Source of the DNA: Armatimonadota bacterium
GTDB lineage: Bacteria; Armatimonadota; UBA5829; DTLH01
DNA: 58,668 nucleotides
Assembly: GCA_029551395.1 (NCBI GenBank)
Contig: JAKPFN010000101.1
Span: 1 to 58,668 of the forward strand
Reading direction: 5' to 3'
Shown: in pieces, positions 51,239 to 58,668 of the stretch
How the letters are laid out: each line of letters begins with the position of its first letter
Numbering within the stretch: position 1 is the stretch's first letter
Notes under the pieces: model-generated
Told to the model about the DNA's origin: nothing
Seen by the model: only the letters and a program-made list of their open reading frames with translations
The model's database searches: none
Made by a program: the position numbers and the translations under genes

Positions 51239-53005
51239 CTATTCGCCTTTTTGTGTCTCAGACCACTTTTCGAACTCATGAATCGCCTTCCAGAGTTGGT
51301 CAGGATCACCGGTTGAACGGCAGATTTCCCTAGCGCATACTGAAGCCTGCGGCGGATCGGTCGATTCAAGCCCAAGCTCTTGCAGCTCTTCCTCTGAGAC
51401 ATCTTCACCAAGCGTTTCCACTATGGAAGAAGGACTTTTTGCCTGGAGACTCGATTCAAGAAGGCTCTGTGTTCTTGGATCATCCATAGAACCGGCAACA
51501 GCAATCCGCACAGGCTCCGACAGGAACTCGGAAACTGCCAATGCATAAGGCGCTGCGAGTATGCCGTAAGCATCGTATACTCTTGCAAGTGAGCGAAGCG
51601 CCAGTTCAGCACTCTTGCGGTACGAAGCCTCATGAGCATAGTACGACAGCCTGTTCAGGAAACGAGCGACGTTGGCGTTCTCATCGAGCAGCTTTTCTCG
51701 GTTAGGAAGCCGCTCATTCATTCTCCTATCTTCTGTGATATCGTAAAACCCTCCATTCGGGTCCTGATACGAAGATATGATGTGGTCGGCGGCCTCACGG
51801 GCGGCGTCAAGATACCGCCTGCTGCCTGTACACTCGTAGGCTCGGAGAAATGCGGTTCCAGCCCATACCTGGTCGGTGAGCATGCTTGGCTCATGGGGCA
51901 GTGGGTCGCAGTAATGGTAGAACCCGTCGTTCTTTCGGCAGGAGTTTATGATGTATTCCAGCACACCAAGCCCGGTTTTCTTGAATGATGTGTCACCTGT
52001 GGCTTCGTAGGCTTTTAGATAAGCATCCGCTGCCATTGCGTTCCAGTTGGTGTAGATGGTTTTATCTACCGATGGAGGCGTCCGCTTTTCTCGCTCCTCT
52101 TTATCAAGCTGATAGTATTCTTCAACGGCATCCTGGCTGCCGAAGAAAGCGCCTTCAGGCACTGCCATGAGTGTATTTTCAAGGTAACTCGATATTTCCC
52201 GGGCAACCTCAAGATACGATTCATCACCAGTCACATTGTAGGCCAGGATATAGACCGCCAGCAGACCTGAATTGTCTTCCAGCATCTTCTCATAATGAGG
52301 AATGCTCCAATCCCTGGTTGTCGAGTAGCGGAAAAATCCTCCTTCGACCGGGTCATAGATACCTCCCTGCCGCATAGAATCGAGCGTTTGGACTGCCATC
52401 TCCAGATGAGATAAATTTCCGGTCCGGCGGTAGCTGGAGAACAAAAATTCCAGCACGGGAACGTGAGGAAACTTCTGTTGACCTCCAAAACCTCCATACA
52501 TGGGGTCGAATGTCCCTTCGATAGAGCGCATGACATTTGCGGAGATGTTATCGTTAAGAATCACTGTAGCCTGAGTCTCCCGTTCCAGTTCCTCCTGCTG
52601 GCTTATCCGCATAGCTTCAGCACGCAAGACCAGTTCATCGCGTTCCTGATTGTATATTTCCTGAACACGGTTAAGCAGGTCTATCATCTGCCCTGGCGGG
52701 ATGTATGTTGCGCCGGTCAGGATGTCTCCTTTTGGAGTGAGGAGCGCAACAGTAGGCCAACCGCCCATATTGTAGCGGGTATTCAGGTCAGGACGGCGAT
52801 CGTTATCCGCCTGGATAGGGATAAACTGTTCGTTGATTATCCGGACTACTTCTTCATTTTCGAAGGTGGTCCGGTCCATGACATGGCACCAGTGGCACCA
52901 TGTGGCGGTTATAGCCAGAAGTATGGGTTTACCTTCCCGTTCGGCCTGCGCAAGCGCTTCAGCGGACCAGTTTTGCCAATCAATTTTAGCGTTCTGTATG
53001 CTCAT
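51239..53005 (-). CDS. Thioredoxin-domain DUF255/YyaL-like protein
   Basis: A 588-residue cytoplasmic protein. The N-terminal thioredoxin-like domain has the family motif ATWCHWCHVMDRTTFENEEV (CHWC-type active site; N-terminal to it IDWQNWSAEALAQAEREGKP). It continues into an (alpha/alpha)6-type barrel with GGFGGQQKFPHVPVLEFL and YDPVEGGFFRYSTTRDWSIP, as in the SPATA20/YyaL group, whose function is not settled. It is shorter than the usual 680 or so residues, and the C-terminus looks reduced. Its 5' end overlaps the upstream siroheme-decarboxylase-like gene by 20 nt on the same strand, so the two are translated together. Confidence 0.88.
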   Translation of the reverse strand: MSIQNAKIDWQNWSAEALAQAEREGKPILLAITATWCHWCHVMDRTTFENEEVVRIINEQFIPIQADNDRRPDLNTRYNMGGWPTVALLTPKGDILTGATYIPPGQMIDLLNRVQEIYNQERDELVLRAEAMRISQQEELERETQATVILNDNISANVMRSIEGTFDPMYGGFGGQQKFPHVPVLEFLFSSYRRTGNLSHLEMAVQTLDSMRQGGIYDPVEGGFFRYSTTRDWSIPHYEKMLEDNSGLLAVYILAYNVTGDESYLEVAREISSYLENTLMAVPEGAFFGSQDAVEEYYQLDKEEREKRTPPSVDKTIYTNWNAMAADAYLKAYEATGDTSFKKTGLGVLEYIINSCRKNDGFYHYCDPLPHEPSMLTDQVWAGTAFLRAYECTGSRRYLDAAREAADHIISSYQDPNGGFYDITEDRRMNERLPNREKLLDENANVARFLNRLSYYAHEASYRKSAELALRSLARVYDAYGILAAPYALAVSEFLSEPVRIAVAGSMDDPRTQSLLESSLQAKSPSSIVETLGEDVSEEELQELGLESTDPPQASVCAREICRSTGDPDQLWKAIHEFEKWSETQKGE

Positions 53006-53972
53006 AATACTGCACCCTTGTTTTCTTGAACTCGCGGGTGCTGTAAAGGAGCACGTAGTCCGTTATCCCCGTCGCCTCCGAGAGTTCGCGAGCTATTTTC
53101 TCACAGTCCTCCGGGGTGCGTCCGTGAATCATCGTAAAGACGGAATAAGGCCAATCAGGATAAGTGGGGCGCTGGTAGCAGTGGCTTATAGATGGATGAG
53201 CCGCCAATTTCAACCCTGTTTGTTCTACTAACTCATCAGGAACATTCCAGGCAGCCATAGCATTGGCTGTGAAGCCTGCTTCTCTGTGTCTCAGGACTGC
53301 TGCATAGCGGCGCATAGCTCCTACTTCAAGGAAGACCCTTGCCTTTGCTATGATATCCTCTTCCCTGAGTCCAATGGTTGAGGCAAGTGTGGCAAATGGC
53401 CTGCGCTCTATCGGCAGGTCACGCTGCAACGCTCTCACTGCTTTTTTATCTTCTTCATTAAGTTCGACCGGCTTGCTGCCGACATTTACGGCAGATACCA
53501 TCGCTGCACCGGCTTCATCTTTGCCTGTCATATCGAAAGCTACCCCTATCTTGAACAACCTTACTGTTGGGAACACTCTGGCAGCGAGCGGATTAACCTG
53601 AGCCGCCAGACGGTCCACCTCCGTCTCAGGAGTCGTCCCAGGAGGAACTGTGATAGTGAACCAGAGATTGTAAACGTGATTCCGTTCATAGTTGTGGCTG
53701 ACTCCCGGATGTGCGCTCACAATCTCCGCTACTTCGGTTACCCGCTCAGTGGGAACACTAAACGCAGCAAGGGCGCTCTTGTAGCCTAGAGATGAAGAAT
53801 CGAATATGGCACTGATCTGCCGGATGATCCTGTTGTCTTTTAATGTTCTGACACGCATCAGCACTTCGTCCTCGCTGATGCCTAGTCTTTGGGCCAGCGC
53901 CTGAAACGGTTGGGGTACTATCGGAAACTCAGTTTGAAGAAGATTCAGCAGTTGTCTGTCTAGTTCGTCCAC
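52986..53972 (-). CDS. Fused siroheme decarboxylase-like protein (AhbA/AhbB or NirDL type)
   Basis: A 328-residue Lrp/AsnC-like protein with two homologous halves. Each half has a winged helix (FPIVPQPFQALAQRLGISED; LPIERRPFATLASTIGLREED) followed by an RAM-like domain with the active-site pattern HPGVSHNYERNHVYNLWFT in the first half and HPSISHCYQRPTYPDWPYSV in the second. Siroheme decarboxylases (AhbAB) and heme d1 NirD/NirL enzymes are built this way and remove carboxylates from siroheme. In most organisms the two subunits are separate; here they are one chain. It starts at GTG 53972. No other heme gene is next to it, and a regulatory role is possible. Confidence 0.8.
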   Translation of the reverse strand: MDELDRQLLNLLQTEFPIVPQPFQALAQRLGISEDEVLMRVRTLKDNRIIRQISAIFDSSSLGYKSALAAFSVPTERVTEVAEIVSAHPGVSHNYERNHVYNLWFTITVPPGTTPETEVDRLAAQVNPLAARVFPTVRLFKIGVAFDMTGKDEAGAAMVSAVNVGSKPVELNEEDKKAVRALQRDLPIERRPFATLASTIGLREEDIIAKARVFLEVGAMRRYAAVLRHREAGFTANAMAAWNVPDELVEQTGLKLAAHPSISHCYQRPTYPDWPYSVFTMIHGRTPEDCEKIARELSEATGITDYVLLYSTREFKKTRVQYYEHTER

Positions 53973-53997
53973 GGGGATATTTTACCATGAATGTTAA

Positions 53998-54024
53998 GGA
54001 GTGCGACGCCCGACGCCGCACTCC
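53998..54024. terminator. Hairpin between the lipoprotein and siroheme-decarboxylase-like genes
   Basis: GGAGTGCG (53998-54005) pairs perfectly with CGCACTCC (54017-54024). It is 3' of the minus-strand lipoprotein gene (stop 54044). No strong T tract. Confidence 0.5.
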
Positions 54025-54043
54025 TTATATAATCCACAAATTA

Positions 54044-54571
54044 TTACTTTTTGGTTGTGTCGATCTCGTGCTCGTCACTAGGTGTGCCGGCAGGTTTGCG
54101 GTTTTCGGCACCTTCAGGTTTGAACACCTTGGGAGATTCTGCACCATCAGCGCGAGAGCGGCCTTCGGTAACGAAATATGCCCGGTAGTAGTTGCCGTAG
54201 TTGTCGGTGACAGTAATCCTGTAGACTGTGTTGTAATCAAGCTCATCTTCAGGAATGAACCACCAACTACCTCCCTCCGGGTAACTGTCTTCATCAGATA
54301 TATAGGTCCTTACTGCCTTAAACTGGTTTATATCTGTCTCTTTCTCAAGCCTGAACCTGAATCTTGAAGGCGGCGGATCAAAAGAATGCGGCCAGTAGAC
54401 TTCAATCCAGGTATCAACACCTACATTAGAGTCACCATCAGGCGGGGCGGTTTCTACTCCGTCAATCGACCCGCGATACGGCGATGAAACCCAGTGAGAT
54501 TTAGCTCCACCGCAGCCAGCAATAAACGCCGCTGCAAGCACTACGATTGCTAAAAGTATTGTTAGTCGCAT
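54044..54571 (-). CDS. Lipoprotein with an Ig-like domain (175 aa)
   Basis: An exported lipoprotein. The start is ATG 54571, with GGGAGG 7 nt upstream. The signal MRLTILLAIVVLAAAFIAGC has the lipid-bearing cysteine at 20, followed by GGAKSHW. A beta-rich domain follows (TWIEVYWPHSFDPPPSRFRF, then YNTVYRITVTDNYGNYYRAY), resembling a small bacterial Ig-like fold (SbsA_Ig type). The polar tail (EGAENRKPAGTPSDEHEIDT) is low complexity. No function is suggested. The inner-membrane retention signal Asp at +2 is absent (Gly instead), consistent with outer-membrane sorting. Confidence 0.72.
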   Translation of the reverse strand: MRLTILLAIVVLAAAFIAGCGGAKSHWVSSPYRGSIDGVETAPPDGDSNVGVDTWIEVYWPHSFDPPPSRFRFRLEKETDINQFKAVRTYISDEDSYPEGGSWWFIPEDELDYNTVYRITVTDNYGNYYRAYFVTEGRSRADGAESPKVFKPEGAENRKPAGTPSDEHEIDTTKK

Positions 54572-54744
54572 ATTTATACCTCCCTGCCAGTGCAATGCAG
54601 TCTTCATCGCGCCTGGTAACCCGTTTCCTGTAGAAATTTGAAGGAGAGACCACAGACTGTACCAGAACCGGCCTCATTTCGACCTCTGAGTAATAAAGAC
54701 GGTATGGTATGCGATGTAATTACCATTCGGGCAGAATGGTTGTG

Positions 54745-55863
54745 CTAACGGACCTGAATCAACTCATCAGGGAGTCCGCTGCTGTCAACCTGGAAGCGAG
54801 AACTGACCTTTCCCTGGATTGCAGAGAGCGGTATAGCAGCCCAATAACGGCTGTCCATAGATGACCTGCGGTTATCACCCAGCACGAAGCACTTCCCTTC
54901 GGGTATCCGGACTTCCGGATAATCATAGTTTGGCAGGTCCTTGACATATGGCTCATCGAGGAGCTTACCGTTGATGAAAACGCCTGTTTCTGCCTCGATT
55001 CTTATCTTGTCTCCTGGCAGCGCGATCAATCGCTTAACAAGGGGTACCGGTTTGTCTGGATAATCAAAGCCAGGGATGGTCTTGGATGATGCTGAAATGA
55101 CCACTACATCGCCTCTTTTTGGTTTTCCGACCCGGTAAGCCAGTCTATTGACAAGAATACGGTCTCCCTTAGTCAGAGTAGGCTCCATAGATTCCGATGG
55201 GGCAATGGCAGTTTGTATCACCATCGGTTTTATCACACTGAACATAAGAACGATAGGGATAACCCAGCCGAGTGCTGCCATCCACGGCAGGAATGGGCTT
55301 GGAGTCCTCTTGGTTCTGACTACCGAGGAGCCAACCAACAGGTCATGGAGCGACCTTTTCCTGCGAGTCACAGCAAGTAACAGGGGATCAATTAGCCCAA
55401 TAACAAGCTGGTATAAACCGACAAAGATAACATCTATGTTAGCCCTGACAAATGATCTTCCCCAGCCAAGACGGCCGCCGGATGACCTTTCCACAACCAC
55501 TCCGGCTAACTTTTTGCCCCATGTCTGCCCACTTACGGCAGTGAAGATAGTGAAGTAAGCAATAAGCACCAAAACAGGGATAATAAGAGCTATCAGCCAC
55601 CAGTCTGCGAAACTGGCTGCTCCGACAGCTTCTAAAAGTGCCAGAATGATGATTCCGCTCAAGGCTGCTACATTTAGAACAAGATAATCTATCAGTTTAG
55701 CGGCAGCACGGACACAAAGACCGGCTGGTCTGGCCTCAATTTGTTCGTTATTTGTGCTCTGTTTGAGAACAGCGGCTCGTTCCCGAGCTACAGCGAAGTA
55801 AGACAGGAGCCAGATGATTATAGTGCCTGTAACAGTTATATGTGTGATATACTTATCTACCAT
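54745..55863 (-). CDS. lepB: Signal peptidase I with an N-terminal RDD membrane domain
   Basis: Cleaves signal peptides from exported proteins at the outer face of the inner membrane. The C-terminal half is a complete type I signal peptidase: catalytic serine in APSESMEPTL (Ser225), lysine in PLVKRLIALPGDKI (Lys277) and box E in VLGDNRRSSMDSRYW. The N-terminal half (about residues 45-190) is an RDD domain with several membrane helices (ARPAGLCVRAAAKLIDYL, FTAVSGQTWGKKLAGVVV), normally a separate family of unknown or transporter-like role. I place the start at ATG 55863 (MVDKYITHIT), with GGTTGAG upstream. ATG 55977 would add 38 residues with no ribosome-binding site. The fusion is unusual. 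Confidence 0.88.
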   Translation of the reverse strand: MVDKYITHITVTGTIIIWLLSYFAVARERAAVLKQSTNNEQIEARPAGLCVRAAAKLIDYLVLNVAALSGIIILALLEAVGAASFADWWLIALIIPVLVLIAYFTIFTAVSGQTWGKKLAGVVVERSSGGRLGWGRSFVRANIDVIFVGLYQLVIGLIDPLLLAVTRRKRSLHDLLVGSSVVRTKRTPSPFLPWMAALGWVIPIVLMFSVIKPMVIQTAIAPSESMEPTLTKGDRILVNRLAYRVGKPKRGDVVVISASSKTIPGFDYPDKPVPLVKRLIALPGDKIRIEAETGVFINGKLLDEPYVKDLPNYDYPEVRIPEGKCFVLGDNRRSSMDSRYWAAIPLSAIQGKVSSRFQVDSSGLPDELIQVR

Positions 55864-56004
55864 ATTTAGCTCAACCTTTTCGTTATTATTACGAATCTTA
55901 TGGCGATTAGGTTGCAATTCTTGCGTCTTGTAGAGCTTGATGGTCAGCAAAACAAGTAACAAGAGATTGAACCACATATTTTATCAGGAGGCAATGAAAA
56001 AAAG

Positions 56005-56874
56005 ATGTTTTCAAGAGCTATCATTGTGCTGGCATTGACGGCTATGCTTGTGCTGGCACTGGGGACAGGCAGCTTTGCTTGCGTGGGTGCTCGCCCGTTG
56101 GCAATGGGTGGCGCTTTTGTCGGACTTGCTGATGACACCAACGCCACTTACTGGAATCCTGCCGGACTTATCCAGTTGGACAGCACTTCCTTTACAGGGA
56201 TGTATACCACAACAAACCGTGACGAAATCAACTACCAGCACTATGTTGGCCTGGCAATGCCGCTCATGATGGGCAAAGCAGCCGCTGGTGTTTCCTGGGT
56301 TAGAAGCAACATGGCAATGGGCCTTACTGAGACAGATGAACAAGATTGGTACTGGGCATCTCTTGCTTACCAGTTAAGCCCTCAGACTTCCATTGGTGTT
56401 AACGTAAAGTCAATCGAAAACTCGCTGGAAGACTATGAGACAGAAACCGGTGTTGACGTTGCTCTCTTCCATAGAGTGAATGAAAAGCTGACTGCTGGTC
56501 TGTTGATTCAGGACTTCAACGAGCCGGAGCTCTCCCTGAGCGGAACACCTGTTGCAGTGTGGACCCGTAACTACAGACCGGGATTCGCCTTCAGGCCTGA
56601 TGCTCTGTCGGTAGTCTCAGTTGAGCTGTACGATGCAATGGATGATACAGATTCCCGCTCGCTTCGAGTTGGATATGAGAAGATGATGTCCGAGAAGCTC
56701 GCTGTGCGCGCCGGCTACTACGGCCTCGGTCAGGACGAAGCTGATGCCATCACCGTTGGACTTGGTATCAAAGATTTTGGTGGTGCGAGCTTTGAGTACC
56801 CGATGACTCTGGACATTGCCGCTATGTTCGGCGATGTCGAAACAATTCTGACCAGCCTAAATGTGAAATTCTAG
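56005..56874 (+). CDS. PorV/UPF0164-like outer-membrane protein
   Basis: An exported beta-barrel of 289 residues. Its signal peptide MFSRAIIVLALTAMLVLALG ends near SFACVG. The mature N-terminus GARPLAMGGAFVGLADDTNA with TYWNPAGL is the hallmark of the PorV/UPF0164 group (FadL-like barrels). The last residue is phenylalanine (LTSLNVKF), as in many outer-membrane barrels. A strong AGGAGG at 55986-55991 sits 2 nt from another ATG (55994), which would read MKKRC out of frame. With one more A in the seven-A run it would give MKKKMFSRAI, a better signal peptide in this same frame. This may be a homopolymer error or slippage site. Confidence 0.82.
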   Translation: MFSRAIIVLALTAMLVLALGTGSFACVGARPLAMGGAFVGLADDTNATYWNPAGLIQLDSTSFTGMYTTTNRDEINYQHYVGLAMPLMMGKAAAGVSWVRSNMAMGLTETDEQDWYWASLAYQLSPQTSIGVNVKSIENSLEDYETETGVDVALFHRVNEKLTAGLLIQDFNEPELSLSGTPVAVWTRNYRPGFAFRPDALSVVSVELYDAMDDTDSRSLRVGYEKMMSEKLAVRAGYYGLGQDEADAITVGLGIKDFGGASFEYPMTLDIAAMFGDVETILTSLNVKF

Positions 56875-56925
56875 ACTCAATATAGAGTGTCTGATCAATC
56901 CGGGATTTACACTCGGGCTACACTC

Positions 56926-57056
56926 GGGCTAAATTTGCGATTTAGCCCGGAAGAATAGCTGAGGGATTTATAATCCCGTTCCTTGGTATTTTAAATAATC
57001 ATCCGGGATCACAGATCCCTCGGCTGCTTGTTCGGGGGAAATTGCAAATTTCCCCC
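56926..57056. repeat. Intergenic palindrome cluster, composite copy of the hdr array
   Basis: Inverted unit GGGCTAA-ATTTGCGAT-TTAGCCC (56926-56948), then GGGATTTATAATCCC (56963-56977), GGGATCACAGATCCC (57005-57019) and GGGGGAA-ATTGCAAAT-TTCCCCC (57034-57056). The order and the sequence GGAAGAATAGCTGA between units match 43314-43440. Confidence 0.88.
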
Positions 57057-57229
57057 GAGATTGGCAGTTGATTTATTAATCTAAATCAATAAAACCAAGT
57101 CAGGATATAACAGAAAAAAACCAATTGTACTATTAAGAAAGGAGTTAAGCAAGGAGAATTATCTAATAAAATTTAATTAAGTATAGCAATATCCAAATTG
57201 ACTAAAAGTAACCTCCTTGCCATATTATT

Positions 57230-58668
57230 ATGGATAGTATAAGCGTAATGGATTTTGGAGCTGTCGGTGATGGTGTAGCAGACGATACTGCAGCTATACA
57301 AAGTGCATTTAATTCTTTAGTAACATCAGGATATCCGGGAGTAGTAACATTTCCTGGGCGTACATTCAGGATAACTAGTCAGTTAGATGTAGATGTATCT
57401 TATTGTTCTATTTGGATTCGTGGTGCAAAAATTGACGCAAGAGAAGTTTCAGCAGCCGCAATCAAATTATAAAGTTCAGCAGCACCTAACCTATGTCAGC
57501 ATTGTACTACTATAGAAGGTCTCTATCTACTTGGTGATAGATCAACTTATAATTCTGTAATCGGATTCAATATATCTAGCAACGATCCAGATGAGTCTCC
57601 TGCACGTATAACAATACGAAATTGTTATGTGCAAGGATTTGCTTCTGGTTACAAGTTCGGTAGTAACGCTTATTTAACAACAATTGATGGCGGTGCAATA
57701 GAAAATTGCAACATCGCCTATGAGATATCGGGTAGTCTTTCTAACGCAGGAGAGCGCATGGCTATTGTTGGTGTAACAATAGGTGGCTGTAACAAAGGTA
57801 TAAGTATAGCAACAGGTGATTTGTACATATACAACTGCTCATTTGATTACGGATACGGACCAATAATCGAAGTTATCAGTTCCAAGGTATACATGTTCGG
57901 ATGTCACCTTGAGGATAGATATTGGCCTGTACCACCTATTGTTGTAACTGGAAATGGTGCTCGTTTATATATGTACGGTGGTACATTCGGTCATACTAAT
58001 TTAGTATCTACAACCATAGCAGAAGGTGGCTGTGATTTGAACTCTCCGACAATTCCTATCACATCGCCTGTATTTAACACTCCGGGTAAAGTTTTAATAA
58101 ATGCCAGCACATTTGTTACGTTTACAGGCTATTCTGATGGTATGTTGCAAGGATGTTCGGCTCACCCAGCATATTCAGGTGGTGAGGCGGTTGTCAAATA
58201 TATCTTTGCTGATTATATAATAAATTGTGATGCTTCTGCTTGGGCGGGGGGCGTGGTATTGGACGGTTGTGCATTCCACTATATTCGCACTGAATCCGGA
58301 CGTATAGCTACAGGAGGAGGCCCAGTTATTGCCCGAAATTCTTACGGCTATGAAAACTGGTTCAGCAATCGGATACTTGGAGACGCACAGAATAAACTCT
58401 ATGACGGTGGATTTGAGCAGGTAGCGATATCAGATGATATATTTATCTCAGGAGATACAGCACCTATAACATCAAGGGTAACCGGTATTAATATTTCACT
58501 TGCTACTTCAACTGCACAGGCTAGGTCAGGAAGCAGATCGCTATTGATTACTACAGGATCAGGCAATACTGCCAAATTCGCAATCGCTGTGCCAATAACC
58601 TTAGGTGCGATCTGTAATTTCGAAGCATATTATCGGAAACCAGGAAACGAGACAGGATCAGTAACAGT
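57230..58668 (+). pseudogene. Tail-spike/pectate-lyase-like beta-helix protein, interrupted by one TAA and cut by the window end
   Basis: The first 80 residues (MDSISVMDFGAVGDGVADDT, then AAIQSAFNSLV) are the start of the Pectate_lyase_3 domain common in phage tail spikes and surface depolymerases. A TAA at 57470-57472 stops it, yet the same frame stays open for all 398 following codons to the window edge. Those encode beta-helix rungs (ITIRNCYVQGFASGYKFG, IYNCSFDYGYGPIIEV, LYMYGGTFGHT) and, near the end, a carbohydrate-binding-like start (KLYDGGFEQV). No signal peptide or good ribosome-binding site is seen. The DNA is clearly more A/T-rich than the neighbours, suggesting prophage or transferred origin. 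Nonsense mutation is likelier than recoding, because TAA is a normal stop here. Confidence 0.7.

Overview
The window looks like a piece of chromosome from an uncultured, probably anaerobic, diderm bacterium. The diderm signs are a LolA-like carrier, a PorV/UPF0164-like barrel ending in Phe, lipoproteins and PEP-CTERM exported proteins. The anaerobic sign is a complete HdrABC-Flx electron-transfer operon. The mix of PEP-CTERM proteins, secreted glycan-active enzymes, URO-D-family enzymes, a ydaO-type c-di-AMP riboswitch and dispersed intergenic palindromes would fit Armatimonadota or a related lineage. That placement is inference only; no rRNA or universal marker is present.

Layout. 1-5.6 kb: two small hypothetical genes in an A/T-rich edge, a membrane protein, a URO-D-family enzyme, nadA and radA. 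6-11.4 kb: a secreted protein built from 213-residue tandem repeats, convergent with a secreted M60-like metallopeptidase. 11.7-16 kb: a divergent PRPP synthetase and a bifunctional PutA. 16.5-22.3 kb: a PEP-CTERM protein with an orphan PEP-CTERM tail beside it, a nitroreductase-like protein, a small membrane protein and a GH101/DUF5696-like hydrolase. 22.4-27.6 kb: an AI-2E-family permease, a Lon-type AAA protease and a WYL regulator. 28-32.2 kb: a PEP-CTERM gene cut by an in-frame TAG, then a c-di-AMP riboswitch followed by an opine-dehydrogenase-like gene and a B12-binding mutase-like gene. 32.1-34.9 kb: hisD-hisB and a hydrolase. 35-41.4 kb: a GH20-like enzyme, a P19/Tp34-like secreted protein, a GH130 enzyme and an orphan response regulator. 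41.6-50 kb: hdrCBA-flxD-(lipoprotein)-flxC-flxB-flxA with a consensus promoter and a strong terminator. 50.3-56.9 kb: a LolA-like protein, a DUF255 thioredoxin-fold protein overlapping a fused siroheme-decarboxylase-like protein, a lipoprotein, an RDD-signal peptidase I fusion and an outer-membrane protein. 57.2 kb to the end: an A/T-rich tail-spike-like beta-helix gene interrupted by one TAA and running off the window.

How the genes work together. The Hdr/Flx proteins should form a soluble NAD(P)H-linked, flavin- and Fe-S-based, probably electron-bifurcating complex. Several secreted enzymes (M60-like, GH101-like) plus cytoplasmic-looking GH20-like and GH130 proteins suggest use of glycans or glycoproteins. 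PEP-CTERM proteins point to an exosortase system elsewhere in the genome.

Non-coding DNA is unusually structured. Many intergenic gaps carry palindromes with a fixed ATTGCAAAT core and arms that differ between copies but stay complementary. A second family of long inverted repeats surrounds GCGTCGGCGC hairpins. The strongest candidates for new biology are the riboswitch-controlled opine-dehydrogenase/B12 operon, the covarying palindrome family, the stop codon placed just before a PEP-CTERM sorting signal, and the palindrome GGTATTAATACC upstream of both PEP-CTERM genes.
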